Assembly: GCA_054601695.1 (NCBI GenBank)
Contig: BAAHQB010000123.1
Location: 434,001 to 498,000 of the forward strand
From: Amorphochlora amoebiformis
Taxonomy: Eukaryota > Cercozoa > Chlorarachniophyceae
Length of the DNA stretch: 64,000 nt
Direction of reading: 5' to 3'
The stretch's first letter is position 1, and every line of letters starts with the position of its first letter. The notes beneath the pieces are model-generated. The model made no database searches. It saw only the letters and a list, made by a program, of their open reading frames with translations, and was not told the origin of the DNA. A program made the translations under genes and the position numbers. Shown in pieces: positions 1 to 63,971 of the stretch.

Positions 1-4714
<4,714 letters not shown>

Positions 4715-4722
4715 CTCAGCAT

Positions 4723-6457
4723 TTAACGATCCTAGGTTACTTACATATCCAAATACAAATATATACACATATTCATACTGTTTATGTTGAGATAACGATC
4801 CTAGGTTACTTACATATCCAAATACAAATATATACACATATTCATACTGTTTATGTTGAGATAACGATCCTAGGGTACTTACATATCCAAATACAAATAT
4901 ATACACATATTCATACTGTTTATGTTGAGATAACGATCCTAGGTTGCTTACATATCCAAATACAAATACATACACATATTCATACTGTTTATGTTGAGAT
5001 AACGATCCTAGGTTACTTACATATCCAAAGACCAATATATACACATATTCATACTGTTTATGTTGAGATAACGATCCTAGGTTACTTACATATCCAAATA
5101 CAAATATATATACACATATTCATACTGTTTATGTTGAGATAACGATCCTAGGTTACTTACATATCCAAAGACCAATATATACACATATTCATACTGTTTA
5201 TGTTGAGATAACGATCCTAGGTTACTTACATATCCAAATACAAATATATACACATATTCATACTGTTTATGTTGAGATAACGATCCTAGGTTACTTACAT
5301 ATCCAAATACAAATATATACACATATTCATACTGTTTATGTTGAGATAACGATCCTAGGTTACTTACATATCCAAATACAAATATATATACACATATTCA
5401 TACTGTTTATGTTGAGATAACGATCCTAGGTTACTTACATATCCAAAGACCAATATATACACATATTCATACTGTTTATGTTGAGATAACGATCCTAGGT
5501 TACTTACATATCCAAATACAAATATATACACATATTCATACTGTTTATGTTGAGATAACGATCCTAGGTTACTTACATATCCAAAGACCAATATATACAC
5601 ATATTCATACTGTTTATGTTGAGATAACGATCCTAGGTTGCTTACATATCCAAATACAAATATATACACATATTCATACTGTTTATGTTGAGATAACGAT
5701 CCTAGGTTACTTACATATCCAAATACAAATATATACACATATTCATACTGTTCATGTTGAGATAACGATCCTAGGTTACTTACATATCCAAATACAAATA
5801 TATACACATATTCATACTGTTTATGTTGAGATAACGATCCTAGGTTGCTTACATATCCAAATACAAATATATACACATATTCATACTGTTTATGTTGAGA
5901 TAACGATCCTAGGTTACTTACATATCCAAATACAAATATATACACATATTCATACTGTTTATATTGAGATAACGATCCTAGGTTGCTTACATATCCAAAT
6001 ACAAATATATACACATATTCATATTGTTTATGTTGAGATAACGATCCTAGGTTACTTACATATCCAAATACAAATATATACACATATTCATACTGTTTAT
6101 GTTGAGATAACGATCCTAGGTTACTTACATATCCAAATACAAATATATACACATATTCATACTGTTTATGTTGAGATAACGATCCTAGGTTACTTACATA
6201 TCCAAATACAAATATATACACATATTCATACTGTTTATGTTGAGATAACGATCCTAGGTTGCTTACATATCCAAATACAAATATATACACATATTCATAT
6301 TGTTTATGTTGAGATAACGATCCTAGGTTACTTACATATCCAAATGCAAATATATACACATATTCATATTGTTTATGTTGAGATAACGATCCTAGGTTAC
6401 TTACATATCCAAATACAAATATATACACATATACTATTGTTCATGTTGAGATATAAT

Positions 6458-6459
<2 letters not shown>
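4723..6459 (-). repeat. 69-bp minisatellite, about 25 copies
   Basis: The period is 69 bases, for example starts at 4791 and 4860. Copies differ by only one to three bases; a few carry an extra TA and are 71 bases. Because 69 is divisible by three, the minus strand stays open for long stretches (23-residue period, SNLGSLSQHKQYEY core), broken only at the 71-base units. Each unit on the minus strand also contains AAACAG followed 33 bases later by a consensus-like donor GTAAGTAAC. I treat it as a minisatellite and not a gene: there is no start codon context, no homology, and the frame breaks. Confidence 0.9.
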
Positions 6460-6513
<54 letters not shown>

Positions 6514-6576
6514 ATATATAATACATTACATACATGCAATATTATTACATACAAAAGGTTATGTATAAATGTAACA

Positions 6577-6638
<62 letters not shown>

Positions 6639-6736
6639 GATATTGTTGTACGGCACAATATGGGCTCCCAACAACCTGCCCACCGACAAATTATTCCAAG
6701 ATTTTTAAGGTCTATATTAACCTTTTCCATTGTATC

Positions 6737-6780
<44 letters not shown>

Positions 6781-6809
6781 TATATATATGTATAAACATG
6801 TATAAAAAT
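6460..6809. repeat. (TA)n with one unresolved complex island
   Basis: TA-rich sequence around an island at 6640-6735. The island could be a plus exon (acceptor TTCAG, donor gtctat at 6711) or a minus exon at 6676-6711 (acceptor ATAG, donor gttgtt, reading LKNLGIICRWA). Both are open, so the strand cannot be decided from sequence alone. Confidence 0.5.
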
Positions 6810-7471
6810 AACCCTAACCTTAACCCTAACCCTAACCTTAACCCTAACCCTAACCTTAACCCTAACCCTGACCTTAGCCTAACCCTAACCTTAACCTTAA
6901 CCTTAACCCTAACCCTAACCTTAACCCTAACCCTAACCTTAACCCTAACCCTAACCTTAACCCTAACCCTAACCTTTAACCCTAACCCTAACCTTAACCC
7001 TAACCCTAACCTTTAACCCTAACCCTAACCTTAACCCTAACCCTGACCTTAGCCTAACCCTAACCTTAACCTTAACCTAACCTTAACCCTAACCCTAACC
7101 TTAACCCTAACCCTAACCTTTAACCCTAACCCTAACCTTAACCCTAACCCTAACCTTAACCTTAACCTAACCTTAACCCTAACCCTAACCTTAACCCTAA
7201 CCCTAACCTTAACCCTAACCCTGACCCTGACCTTAACTCTAACCCTAACCTTAACCTAACCCTAACCTTAACCCAAACCCTAGCCTTAACCCTAACCCTA
7301 ACCTTAACCCTAACCCTGACCCTGACCTTAGCTCTAACCCTAACCTTAACCCTAACCCTAACCTTAACCCAAACCCTAGCCTTAACCCTAACCCTAACCT
7401 TAACCCTAACCTTAACCCTAACCCTGACCCTGACCTTAGCTCTAACCCTAACCTTAACCCTAACCCTAACC
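6810..7471. repeat. Interstitial telomere-like array, CCCTAA/CCTTAA variants
   Basis: About 660 bases of CCCTAA units alternating with CCTTAA, with scattered CCCTGA, TAGCCT and CCCAAA variants and a higher-order pattern of roughly 100 bases. The mix of variants and its position between genes argue for an interstitial or degenerate array, not a chromosome end. Confidence 0.9.
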
Positions 7472-8038
7472 AGGAGGCGTGTCCCGGTGCATACAGCTAC
7501 GCATATGACGATAAAAGCTCATTATTTACGTGTCGGAGTGCAGAGGACCAGTCTTCTGGTTATACGATTAGATTCTGCTAAATTAATTAATCGCATTCCA
7601 GATCTTGACCAGCTGCAGTATTCTAGTATTACGCGCACCCAAGATCATTAGTACGTACCTCCTTAGATCTCTTTTTGTGAAATTGTCAATCCGTGAAATT
7701 ATGAATTATAGAGAATTATAATCCCCAGTGACCTAGACACATGGCCCGAGCCGGCTTACCGAAGTTAAGACTTCAAGAGCCTGGCATATCATCTAATGAC
7801 AGCACATTGTCGCTTGTAACGCTAGTTTTTGAACGCTACGTACACTACGTATACCTGAAAATCAAAGTATACTCTATAGCACACGGTAGCCGCTTGAACT
7901 TGATTGAGGTTTATTTTCATACTGAGACTTACTTCCGTAGAGTTTTGATGAAAACCGTTAGTAACCTAACGAATCACAACTACCATCATAGAACCGAAGT
8001 TTTATTGATACATTTTCGTAATTAGCGAATTTTTAAAA
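7472..8038. other. Intergenic sequence 3' of hemD
   Basis: Complex, non-repetitive sequence between the telomere-like array and the hemD stop codon. No exon chain with matching phases or recognisable motif was found on either strand. A 94-codon open frame at 7741-8025 (+) has an ATG but no homology that I recognise. Confidence 0.5.
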
Positions 8039-8447
8039 TTAAGCCTTCGCCTCCTGATCTAGATCTATAGATTTCAACACCTTGAATACCTCCTCTGCCC
8101 ACGTGTCGACTCCGGGTTTGGTGGGATGGATTATTTTCTGGAATCCATATTTTTCGCATGCATTTGCTGAAGTCCCTCCAATGCAGACCGCTGTGAGTGA
8201 ATGTGATATGATATGTATATAGATATATGTATGTATATATATATATATATATATATACATATATATACATATACGTATATATTTACATTAGAGATAACAT
8301 GATAATATACAAACATATTTAGGTATATTTACATTTATGTACACATATACGTACATATACATATATATATATATATTTGTATATATATTATAAATATATA
8401 TTATATATGTATATATATTATATATACATACATATATGTATACATAT

Positions 8448-8487
<40 letters not shown>

Positions 8488-8502
8488 ATATATAGTACAT
8501 AT

Positions 8503-8568
<66 letters not shown>

Positions 8569-8583
8569 ATATATATATATTAA

Positions 8584-8642
<59 letters not shown>

Positions 8643-8690
8643 TATTTGTATATATATACAGGGAGTTTCTCACAAAATATATATATATGT

Positions 8691-8727
<37 letters not shown>

Positions 8728-8752
8728 AGATATATATGTATGTATCAATATA

Positions 8753-8783
<31 letters not shown>

Positions 8784-9042
8784 TTTATATATATATATAT
8801 ACACATATACACATATATATAGTAATAATAATAATAAAATATTACAAAAATAATACAATGATAATAATATTAATAATAATAATAACTAATAATGGTAATA
8901 ATAATAGCAGAAATAAAAATAGTAATAATAATATACATATGACACTAGTAGTAGTAATACTAATAATAATAATAATATATAATAATAATAAAAAATGATA
9001 TGGTAATGATAATAACGTTGTGTACATATGTATATATATATG

Positions 9043-9086
<44 letters not shown>

Positions 9087-9209
9087 GTAATACTAATAAT
9101 GATAATAAATAATAATAAAAAATGATATGGTAATGATGATAACGTTGTGCACATATGTATATATACATATATGAAAATTATATATATATATATGTATATT
9201 TATATATGC

Positions 9210-9266
<57 letters not shown>

Positions 9267-9370
9267 ATATGCAAACGTACTAAATGTATATATATATATA
9301 TATATTTATATATGTATATATAGATATAGATATATTGCATATTTTTATATCTACATATGTATAAAACAAT

Positions 9371-9410
<40 letters not shown>

Positions 9411-10925
9411 GTAGATCTATATCTATATTATACATATACACATAATATACATATGTATAAAACCTATAATCGTATCAATAGGAGCTCGATCAGCCCAAAC
9501 CCTCACAGCAGACGGCGACCCAAACGTAACAATTCGCGCCTCCGATGCAAGCTAATAGTTGCTCTTTTGTCAAGTTTTTCCGTGAGATTCAAGGTCAGCA
9601 ACCCACGAACTGCGGTCCCAGTGACATGTAAAACAGCGGAAAACAGCATAATGAAGCAATTTCCAGGGGAGGAAGGGCAACCTTCTCATCTTCCGCTGTC
9701 CAGTCTGCGTCGAGCGTCGTGTATGAGTCAATCCGCTCAACCGTGTATCCTCTCTTCCCCAGGAGGGTCTGGACCTCCTCGCTGGGCAGGAAACAATGTT
9801 TATTTTGTCGGCATTATATTGGGAAAGAAAACGAACTTGGTCGTTGAGGTTTTGGGGGGGGGGGAGAGTGAGAGGAGGGAAAAGAGGAGAGTTAGAGAGT
9901 GTGAGAGGGCGGGTTGGGGTTAGGGTTAGGGAGAGAGAGAAGGGAGGGAGTGAGGAGTGTCAGAGCTAGAGTTGCAAGACTGGGACAGTGAGAGGGTGCG
10001 AGATCCAAGAGATTCTGTTAAAATTCGGCAGAAAATTACAATGTGCTCAGACCTGGCTCGTTTGGAAACCGGATAAAGAACGCGCTTGGTGCCCTCCGGC
10101 TTTGGAAGCTCTTCCGCCAGGGTCTTGCCATTCGCCTTCGATGGTACGAATACATCGTTTATACCTGAGGATAATGATTACTACAGCTCTCATATTGCCT
10201 GGGGTATAAAAATCACCAGCATTGATAAGAATCTTAGCCGTGCCCCCCCCAACCGCTGCGGCTTGAATCTCAGGTCGACCAGCCTTTTCCCAAGCACTTA
10301 CCTACGTTCAAAGTCAGTTAAACTCAGAGTACAAAGAGAGAAGAAGAAAAGTAAGCTCAACCAGAATCTTAGCTCCTTCTGGAGACGTGACGATTGTCCA
10401 TTCCCACTCCTCGCTGCCGTTGAGCCGCTGATATATAGCTCACGATTATTCCCAACTACCACCAGCGATACTGTGTTAGTCACCTCTGAAAGAGTTGTTC
10501 CTCCTTCCAATTGCTTGGCCTATGCGAGATGCCAAGACATAGATTAATCAATTTTATTCATGAACGAGCGAGTGGGTATATGGTACCTGAATACATGGGA
10601 GCTCGACGGTACTCACACCCTGCTCCTCCAACCGCTTCCTAACGTTATTCGAATGGAATCAGCATCCAGCGGTTGCGCATGGATGGTTTTTTTACCGAAG
10701 CTTGCCGTTCTTGCCCTTCTCGCGCGTCAGATACACCCGCTGGGTGCCCACGGGCATCGCAAAGCGGTGAGCCCGGACCTGTGTCGTCCTTCGCACCAAA
10801 CTTACTCCCCGACGCAGACGCACAGATCTTCTACCGATGATTCTGGACACAGAGAGGACACATATTATCCCCGCGACCAGTCCCAGCAACGTCGAGGTGG
10901 CGCTTGTTGATGGTCGATCCGCCAT
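8039..10925 (-). CDS. hemD: Uroporphyrinogen-III synthase (HemD), 9 exons
   Basis: The enzyme cyclises hydroxymethylbilane to uroporphyrinogen III in tetrapyrrole (haem and chlorophyll) synthesis (EC 4.2.1.75). Exons in minus order: 10925-10696, 10638-10587, 10519-10484, 10427-10362, 10301-10217, 10164-10053, 9781-9682, 9539-9464, 8190-8039. All introns are GT-AG and the joined length is 909 bases (302 residues), with every phase matching. Motifs in order: [10 protein letters not shown] and [88 protein letters not shown], and a C-terminal [10 protein letters not shown]. These are hallmarks of the bacterial/plastid-type family. The first 55 residues precede the enzyme: a hydrophobic segment ([14 protein letters not shown]) followed by an Arg-rich, acid-poor stretch, resembling a bipartite plastid presequence. 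The last intron (about 1.3 kb) is mostly TA and TAA repeats. It is divergent from the malic-enzyme gene, with 169 bases between start codons. Confidence 0.95.
8205..9460. repeat. (TA)n and (TAA)n-type repeats in the last hemD intron
   Basis: TA runs plus imperfect AAT/TAA tracts at 8822-8997 and 9083-9130. The second tract repeats the end of the first (same GATATGGTAATGATAATAACG-like segment, near 9000 and 9122), indicating a local duplication. No exon found. Confidence 0.8.
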
Positions 10926-11094
10926 AAAGAGCCAGGTTAGTCAGGATTGGGACGAAGGGGGGACAGTAATGAATTTAGTTTGGGTAGAATTAATGACAAG
11001 GAAAGAAAATAATTATTCGGGTAGATTCGTCACGCTGGGTGACATTTTGTGCAGTCTAATCCATCAACCTCCTCGAGTTCTGGCTATTCCTTCC
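10926..11094. promoter_or_regulatory. Shared divergent promoter region, hemD / malic enzyme
   Basis: Only 169 bases separate the two start codons, so both genes must be driven from this interval or from within neighbouring exons and UTRs. No clear TATA box or known motif was recognised. The call rests on geometry. Confidence 0.5.
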
Positions 11095-26744
<15,650 letters not shown>

Positions 26745-27550
26745 TTTCATACATACGCAGCTGAAAGTTATGACTGAGAAGTTCTGGGTGTACCCGTTTA
26801 TTTTTTTGCTTTAAAGTTAGGTTTTAATATACTTTCATTATTGGTTTTACTGCAAAAACGCACATATATATGTGTGCACAACATATTAGACTAAGCGAAA
26901 ACTGTTTGAAACTCGAGTATACTCTTGAACATGTAGTAAATATCTAGAATATATTCAAAATCAAATATGTATATATTTTATATATATATATATATATATA
27001 AACATATACTATGATAATTATAGATACTAGAGATAATATAAACATATATTCAATGATCTAGATTCACATACACATCTAGACACTTGTCTAGCATGTAGCC
27101 TAGCTAGCTAGTCTGTAGTCACTCATGATGATATATATATCTAGTATATATATCTAGTATATATATATATATATATATCTAGTATATATATATATATATC
27201 TAGTATATATATATTTTCAGCTCACACATGCGGGTTTTAATAACTCGTGAATTATACAACAGCAAGCCAGCAATAGGGTAAGAAGGTGCACAAGCAACTA
27301 AGACTTATGGTGTCGGCCACGGCATTCAATCAGAACACTCGCCCTGAAGTTCAGATCACACCCAAAAGCACTAGGCACTGCGTATCACCTGATATCTATC
27401 TTATCTAGGTGAGCGAAACCCGCTTTGATGTGGTCTCCCCTAACCACCGTTGAATCCCAAACCTATGGCCTGCAGCTAGTTTACTACGCATATCCTTGAC
27501 TTTGACAGGCTTGATCTTGCTCGTGAAAAACTTTTTCTTCCAAGTGTCAC
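26745..27550. other. Convergent intergenic region, malic enzyme / Nudix gene
   Basis: It lies between two convergent genes and should hold both 3' UTRs. It contains TCTAGTATATA repeats at 27119-27216. Minus-strand exons for the very end of the Nudix gene may lie within 27400-27550, but I could not fix its stop codon. Confidence 0.5.
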
Positions 27551-27767
27551 CTTTCCTTTTCTTCTTCTTTCGATTGGAGCGCTTTTCTACGCACAAACTA
27601 CGAGAATATTTGAGTGGATGAGGAGTTTTGGGTAGGGTTGTGAGAGATGGGCTAGAATTGTTTTTTTTGGGAAATGTAGGGGGTTAAGGGATAGGATTAA
27701 GGTTGCGAGATTGAAGGGTTATGATCAAATATGTTCATATATATATATATACATGTATACATACATA

Positions 27768-27855
<88 letters not shown>

Positions 27856-27866
27856 CAACACACACC

Positions 27867-27916
<50 letters not shown>

Positions 27917-27981
27917 TATATTTATATATGTATATGCACATACCCACAATATATATATATATATTATATATATATATATAT

Positions 27982-28049
<68 letters not shown>

Positions 28050-28111
28050 TATATTTATATATATATATATATATATATTATACAATATATATAATATATA
28101 TATATATATAT

Positions 28112-28151
<40 letters not shown>

Positions 28152-28223
28152 GTATATATATATATATGTAGCATACATAAATATACAACATGCATACACA
28201 TACATATGGATATATGTATATAG

Positions 28224-28268
<45 letters not shown>

Positions 28269-28304
28269 TACATATATGTTAAATGCAAATAAATTTTTCA
28301 CATA

Positions 28305-28351
<47 letters not shown>

Positions 28352-28387
28352 TATACATATGTTTATATTTGTTATGTATACGTATTT

Positions 28388-28434
<47 letters not shown>

Positions 28435-28437
28435 ATA

Positions 28438-28472
<35 letters not shown>

Positions 28473-30216
28473 CATATATGCATGCACTGGTAAAACAAGA
28501 TAGTGCAGGTGTGGATGATCGATTACCTGTCAACGATTAAGTCTTCCTCGATCAACTCAAAAGGCGTCGATTTTAGTACCTTGGCGACCTTTGCATCAAT
28601 CCAGGCTCCGGCCTGGACTTCCTCAGGGTCAACAGAGAGCGGCTGCATTATACAGTGGTATTAATGGCCGAAAGCTAAAACCAATCCAGGGTTATGAGCC
28701 TGACCTTCCAACCATCCTTAACCTCGCACTTATATATGAGAATGAGGAACTGACGCATGTAAAGTGGAGCAAAGGCTTGCCACACTCCGATACACTGATA
28801 ACGAAACAAGAGGATTGAATATAATTTCGCCAGTTTGAATTCTGCATCGTAGAGCTGACCTTGAGCGTGTTACGTTTGATGGCGATTCCCGTCTCTTCGC
28901 GGAACTCGCGCTCGGCGGCGACACTAGGTTCCTCTCCTGCGAGTTGGAATACTTTACTGAGTGTTGAGCGGAATGATGTAAAATATCAGCGGGTTTTGAC
29001 TTGACAGGGTTGGACAGATTTCCGATTGGATAGCTCAATAGCTGGGCGGGGCAAGGACTAGAAGAGGTGGTGATAAGTGGCCAGGAAAGGGTTGTGAGAT
29101 GCTCAGTGGCCGGTGACCTGGATCGATATGACCACCAGGAAATACCCAGGCGTTTGCAAAGGTCCTCATATGGGAAGCTCTTTGTGTAAGCAGGAGATGT
29201 CTCACCCTGGAACGGAGAAGTTCATCACCATGATTGCACGCGTCAAGAATTTCAAGATGTGTTCAATTACCCGTATTGCTCATCGACACGCTCACCTAAT
29301 TAGACATGATATAAGACGAAATTCAAGAGGGTGGACGTAAATTTATGAGATTTTAATTTGAACCTAAGACTACAACGCATGGACGGACATATATATCTCG
29401 CAACCCGTAGAATTGCTTGACAAATCCGGAGGTTGGTTTCAGCATCTGAGAATGTTGTTGATACAATGGATCAAATCAAACATTTTTGAATGGGTTGGAG
29501 CCGTACCGAAAGCGACCATCGAACATAGTAAGGTCGACGTGCTAGCCCTCCACCGTACTGAATCTGTTCCCAGTGTTGTGAGTCAAGATACGTGTGATAC
29601 ATGCAGTTGTAATTATCTTTTGCTGACCTGCTCCTCAATGATCTTCACGTCCTCACGTTTATCGAGCTCATCGCTCTCTTCAGGCTTGCATATCACCTGA
29701 CCGGCGTTTTGTGAATGAGAGTGTGTAGAAGGATTGGGCGCAGTGTTTATAGGACGTACCAGCTTGAAATGAGGATAATCGTCCTTGGCGACTTGCGAGC
29801 TGTCGACTAACGCTATATTCACTCTGTCTGGATCACGTTTCCTCACGTTCACCACGTTCTAAGCAAAAAGAAACAGCAACGATAGATTTGAACAATTGCT
29901 CCGAAAACGAACGTTGCTACCTCGAATACGCAGTCTCCGAACACCATGGACTTCGATAGTACGAGTTTGCCGTTGCAATCTCTTCGGGTGGGAACGGTTA
30001 CCCTGCTGTGAGCTATCTTGTAACGCGCCAGAGCCTATTTTGAAGTCATTTCTTATCCCCCTGCAGTCACTCCAACTTCAATTTGAAATGTACTTTGGCT
30101 TGACGATCCTGGCGTTCCCATCGCCTTCGAACATGCACCCAAACTGTGAGTCCTAGGCCAAATATAATCCCCACTAGAGCTAGGAAGATGCAGTAAAGGA
30201 CAGCTTTGGGCGTCAT
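27551..30216 (-). CDS. NUDT17-like Nudix hydrolase with an N-terminal membrane segment
   Basis: Nudix enzymes hydrolyse nucleoside-diphosphate-linked compounds. Minus-order exons: 30216-30094, 30016-29921, 29858-29760, 29696-29628, 29563-29507, 29445-29389, 29295-29271, 29177-29118, 28936-28860, 28794-28723, 28642-28527, 27586-27551; all phases agree, giving about 295 residues. The Nudix box spans the junction of the 29177-29118 and 28936-28860 exons: GGHIDPG joined to EEPSVAAE and REFREETGI, a full GX5EX7REUXEEXGU match. After it come [19 protein letters not shown] and [10 protein letters not shown], the order seen in NUDT17-type proteins. The start chosen is ATG at 30216; it gives MTPK followed by a hydrophobic helix ([20 protein letters not shown]) and a basic stretch (RRRWERQ), suggesting a membrane anchor or targeting signal. 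The 3' end is unresolved: the last exon ends in phase 2 and the next in-frame stop cannot be assigned with confidence. Divergent from the SET gene. Confidence 0.88.
27735..28490. repeat. (TA)n block in the Nudix gene's last long intron
   Basis: Simple TA with small CA patches between the exons ending at 28527 and starting at 27586 (minus order). Confidence 0.85.
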
Positions 30217-30386
30217 TTCTGAAACACAAATTTCTTTTTCGGTCGGCGTGATTCTCGACGCTGTCACGCATTGCAACTTTGGGACACGTGTGACCAACAA
30301 TTTCTCAGCCGTCCCGGGATTCCCACTATACACCGGAGATTCCGGGATTAGAGCGGGAGACCGATCTCGCTAAATCTCCAGCTTGA
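30217..30386. promoter_or_regulatory. Shared divergent promoter region, Nudix / SET genes
   Basis: 170 bases between start codons, almost exactly the spacing of the hemD/malic-enzyme pair. It contains the imperfect palindromic segments GGGAATCCCGGGA-like and CCGGAATCTCCGG-like (on the minus strand). No known motif is claimed. Confidence 0.45.
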
Positions 30387-47985
<17,599 letters not shown>

Positions 47986-47988
<3 letters not shown>

Positions 47989-49269
47989 CCCTAACCCTAA
48001 CCCTAACCCTAACCCTAACCCTAACCCTAACCCTAACCCTAACCCAAACCGTAACCCTAACCTAATCCTATCTCCAACCTTATGATCCCAATTTATACTT
48101 AACCCTAACCCTAACCCTAACCCTAACTCTATCTCTAACCCTATGATCCCAATCTATATCTAACCCTAACCATAACCCTAACCCTAACCCTAACCCTAAC
48201 CCTAACCCTAACCCTAACCCTAACCCTAACTCCAACCCTATGATCGCAATCTATAATTAACCCTAACCCTAACCCTAACCCTAACCCTAACCCTATCTCT
48301 AACGCTATGGTCCCAATCTATATCTAACTCTAACCCAAACCATAACCCTAATTATAACCCTAACCCTAACCCTATCTCTAACCCTATGGTCCCAATCTAT
48401 ATCTAACCCTAACCAAGACCCTAACCCTAACCCTAACCCTAACCCTAACCCCAACCCTATCTCCAACCCTATGATCGCAATCTATAATTAACCCTAACCC
48501 TAACCCTAACCCTAACCCTAACCCTAACCCTAACCCTAACCCTATCTCTAACACTAACCAACCCTAGCCCTAAAGACTCTATCCACATCCCAAAAAAAAT
48601 TCAAAATCAAATAACCCTAACCCCTGACCCTAATAACCCTAACCCTAACCCTAATAATCCTAACCTTAGCCTTAATAACCCTAACCCTAACCCTAAACCT
48701 AACCCTAACCCTAACCCTAACCCTAACCCTAACCCTAACCCTAACGCTTGCCCCAACCCTAATAACCCCTACCGCCCAAAAACTGATAACCCTAACCCTA
48801 ACCCTAACCCTAACCTAGCCCTGAATAATCTGATCCTAACCCTAACCCTAACCCTAATAACCCTAACCCTAACCTTAATAACCCTAATTCTAACCCTAAT
48901 AACCCTAACACCAACCTTAATAACCCTAATGCTAACCCTAATAATTCTAACCCCAACCCTGAAACCCCTAACCCTAACCCTAATAACCCGATTCGTTAAC
49001 CCTAACCCTAACCCTGACTTGCTAACTAGCCCTAACCCTAACCCTAACCTGACTTGCTAACTAGCCCTAACCCTAACATTAACCCTAACCCTAACCTTAA
49101 CCCAACCCTAACCCTAACCCTAACCCTGACCCCAACCCTAACCCTAACCCCAACCCTAACCCTAACCCTAACCTGACCCCAACCCTAACCCTAACCCTAA
49201 CCCTGACCCCAACCCTAACCCTAACCCTAACCCTAACCCTAACCCTAACCCTAACCCTAACCCTAACCT
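47986..49269. repeat. Long interstitial telomere-like array, CCCTAA
   Basis: About 1.3 kb of CCCTAA with interspersed islands, including four or five repeats of a CCCTATGATCCCAATCTATA-type segment at 48080-48490. The array begins at the SET stop codon, so it forms the 3' UTR or follows it directly. Confidence 0.92.
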
Positions 49270-49378
49270 ACCACAAACTTGGAAACTAAACCTATTTGGC
49301 TGACCGAAACGTTAATTTTTGTAAGGGGGGGTGATTTATTTGATATTGGGTGTAAATATAGGCTGAGATTAGGGTTAG

Positions 49379-56762
<7,384 letters not shown>

Positions 56763-56781
56763 GTTTTGATGTTGTACATAC

Positions 56782-56814
<33 letters not shown>

Positions 56815-56865
56815 ATATATATATATATATGTATATGTATATATGTATATATATATATGGGTATT

Positions 56866-56961
<96 letters not shown>

Positions 56962-56999
56962 AACGTGTTATATATATATATATATATATATATATGTAA

Positions 57000-57056
<57 letters not shown>

Positions 57057-57102
57057 GCTATTATACCTAATTAAACTACAGTCCTAGCACAGGTTTGATA
57101 AA

Positions 57103-57146
<44 letters not shown>

Positions 57147-57175
57147 TAGATGTATATATATATATATGAACATTC

Positions 57176-57214
<39 letters not shown>

Positions 57215-57261
57215 TGTGTGTATATATATGTACATCATGTACATTTGTTAATATAAATATC

Positions 57262-57298
<37 letters not shown>

Positions 57299-57325
57299 CA
57301 ATACGTGTAATGATTATATGTATAT

Positions 57326-57380
<55 letters not shown>

Positions 57381-57412
57381 CATATATATAGATATATATA
57401 TATATATAATAT

Positions 57413-58156
57413 AGAACTATTTAAAAACTCAACACACACATTTAACACGTAACGAAATTTATAAGGCAATCTCAAAGTCTATAGACGGAGATCAAAACAC
57501 CTCTGACAGCGCCCAGGGGAGCAACAGCCATTCTAGTCGACATGACGACAACAGTTGTGACACCTAGGATCATGGTAGGTATAGCTACTTGAGCTACCGC
57601 AGGGCGAAGCAAATCGATCAGAATCAGTTAGAGGTATCCGAATTTTAAAAAAAAATAACTAGATATAAAGACATATTCCCGGTATCACTAGTGTATGTGG
57701 TTTCTGGATAATATCTGGAATATTCTAGTATTATTATTGTATGATGAGTTGTAGCTGTCGCGGTTGTAAACGATGGAAACGAGATAATATCGTTAGGTAT
57801 CCGATCGGCCGGAACAATAACTAGCGTATACTTAAATCAATAGATTAATTCTAGTAATTAGATTGAGTATAGTGGATACTGGAGATAGTATATATATATC
57901 ACTAGATCAGCTAGTACGGCCAGTATCAGTGGAGAGTATCATCTATAGATTGATATATTGGACAATTACTAGAATTAATCTTAGTTCAGTGTTGTGCTTA
58001 AGTTACGTTAAATTAGCTAATATTCTAGATATAGCTAGATTCAGCTAGATTCTGGAACAACACCGTACGTGTGCTCTAAGAGAGCATCAGAGCATAGCTT
58101 GCTAATATTCTAGCCTACATTGATCCATTATGTATGTGAAAGGCCTCAGATAATGA
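57413..58156. other. Non-repetitive intergenic region with a hairpin
   Basis: Complex sequence with no exon chain that I can support. It contains an 18-base perfect inverted repeat (57842-57859 and 57964-57981) with about 104 bases between arms, and several TAGATT/CTAGAT words. It lies between a plus-strand and a minus-strand gene, so it may hold both 3' ends or a small decayed element. Confidence 0.5.
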
Positions 58157-63692
<5,536 letters not shown>

Positions 63693-63971
63693 TTAAATCT
63701 CCGGAATCCAAGTATTTGGATTCCGAGACGTTTGTTCAAAAAGGAAACGAACGGGGGCTGGGGTTCGGTAAAACACGAAAGGAAGTGGCAACGTAGACAC
63801 TAAGCAGTACTATTAGAGGGTTAGGAGCCGTTGGATTATATCCCATTTAGCTTCGGAACCCTACACTTTTAAAGCCGAAGATTGTGTGCCATCGCACTAT
63901 CCAGTTTTTCGTCACTACTCCTCAGGAAGTTTACTATAACTGGCACCCTTCTAGACGTTGCTATCTTCATC
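63693..63971. promoter_or_regulatory. Possible third divergent promoter region
   Basis: 279 bases between the start codon at 63692 (minus) and a possible start codon at 63972 (plus). No motif recognised. Confidence 0.3.

Noticed and set aside
6798-7016. Reading frame rich in Asn-Pro and Leu-Thr over the telomere-like array (also at 38622 and 53312)
   Set aside because: Translation of CCCTAA/TTAGGG repeats only.
6810-7471. A chromosome end
   Set aside because: Unique genes lie on both sides, units are degenerate, and further arrays occur downstream in both orientations.
9357-9923. 188-codon plus-strand frame
   Set aside because: It is antisense to hemD exons 7 and 8, whose protein motifs and phases are unambiguous.
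10086-10547. 153-codon plus-strand frame
   Set aside because: Antisense to hemD exons 3 to 6; no coding motifs.
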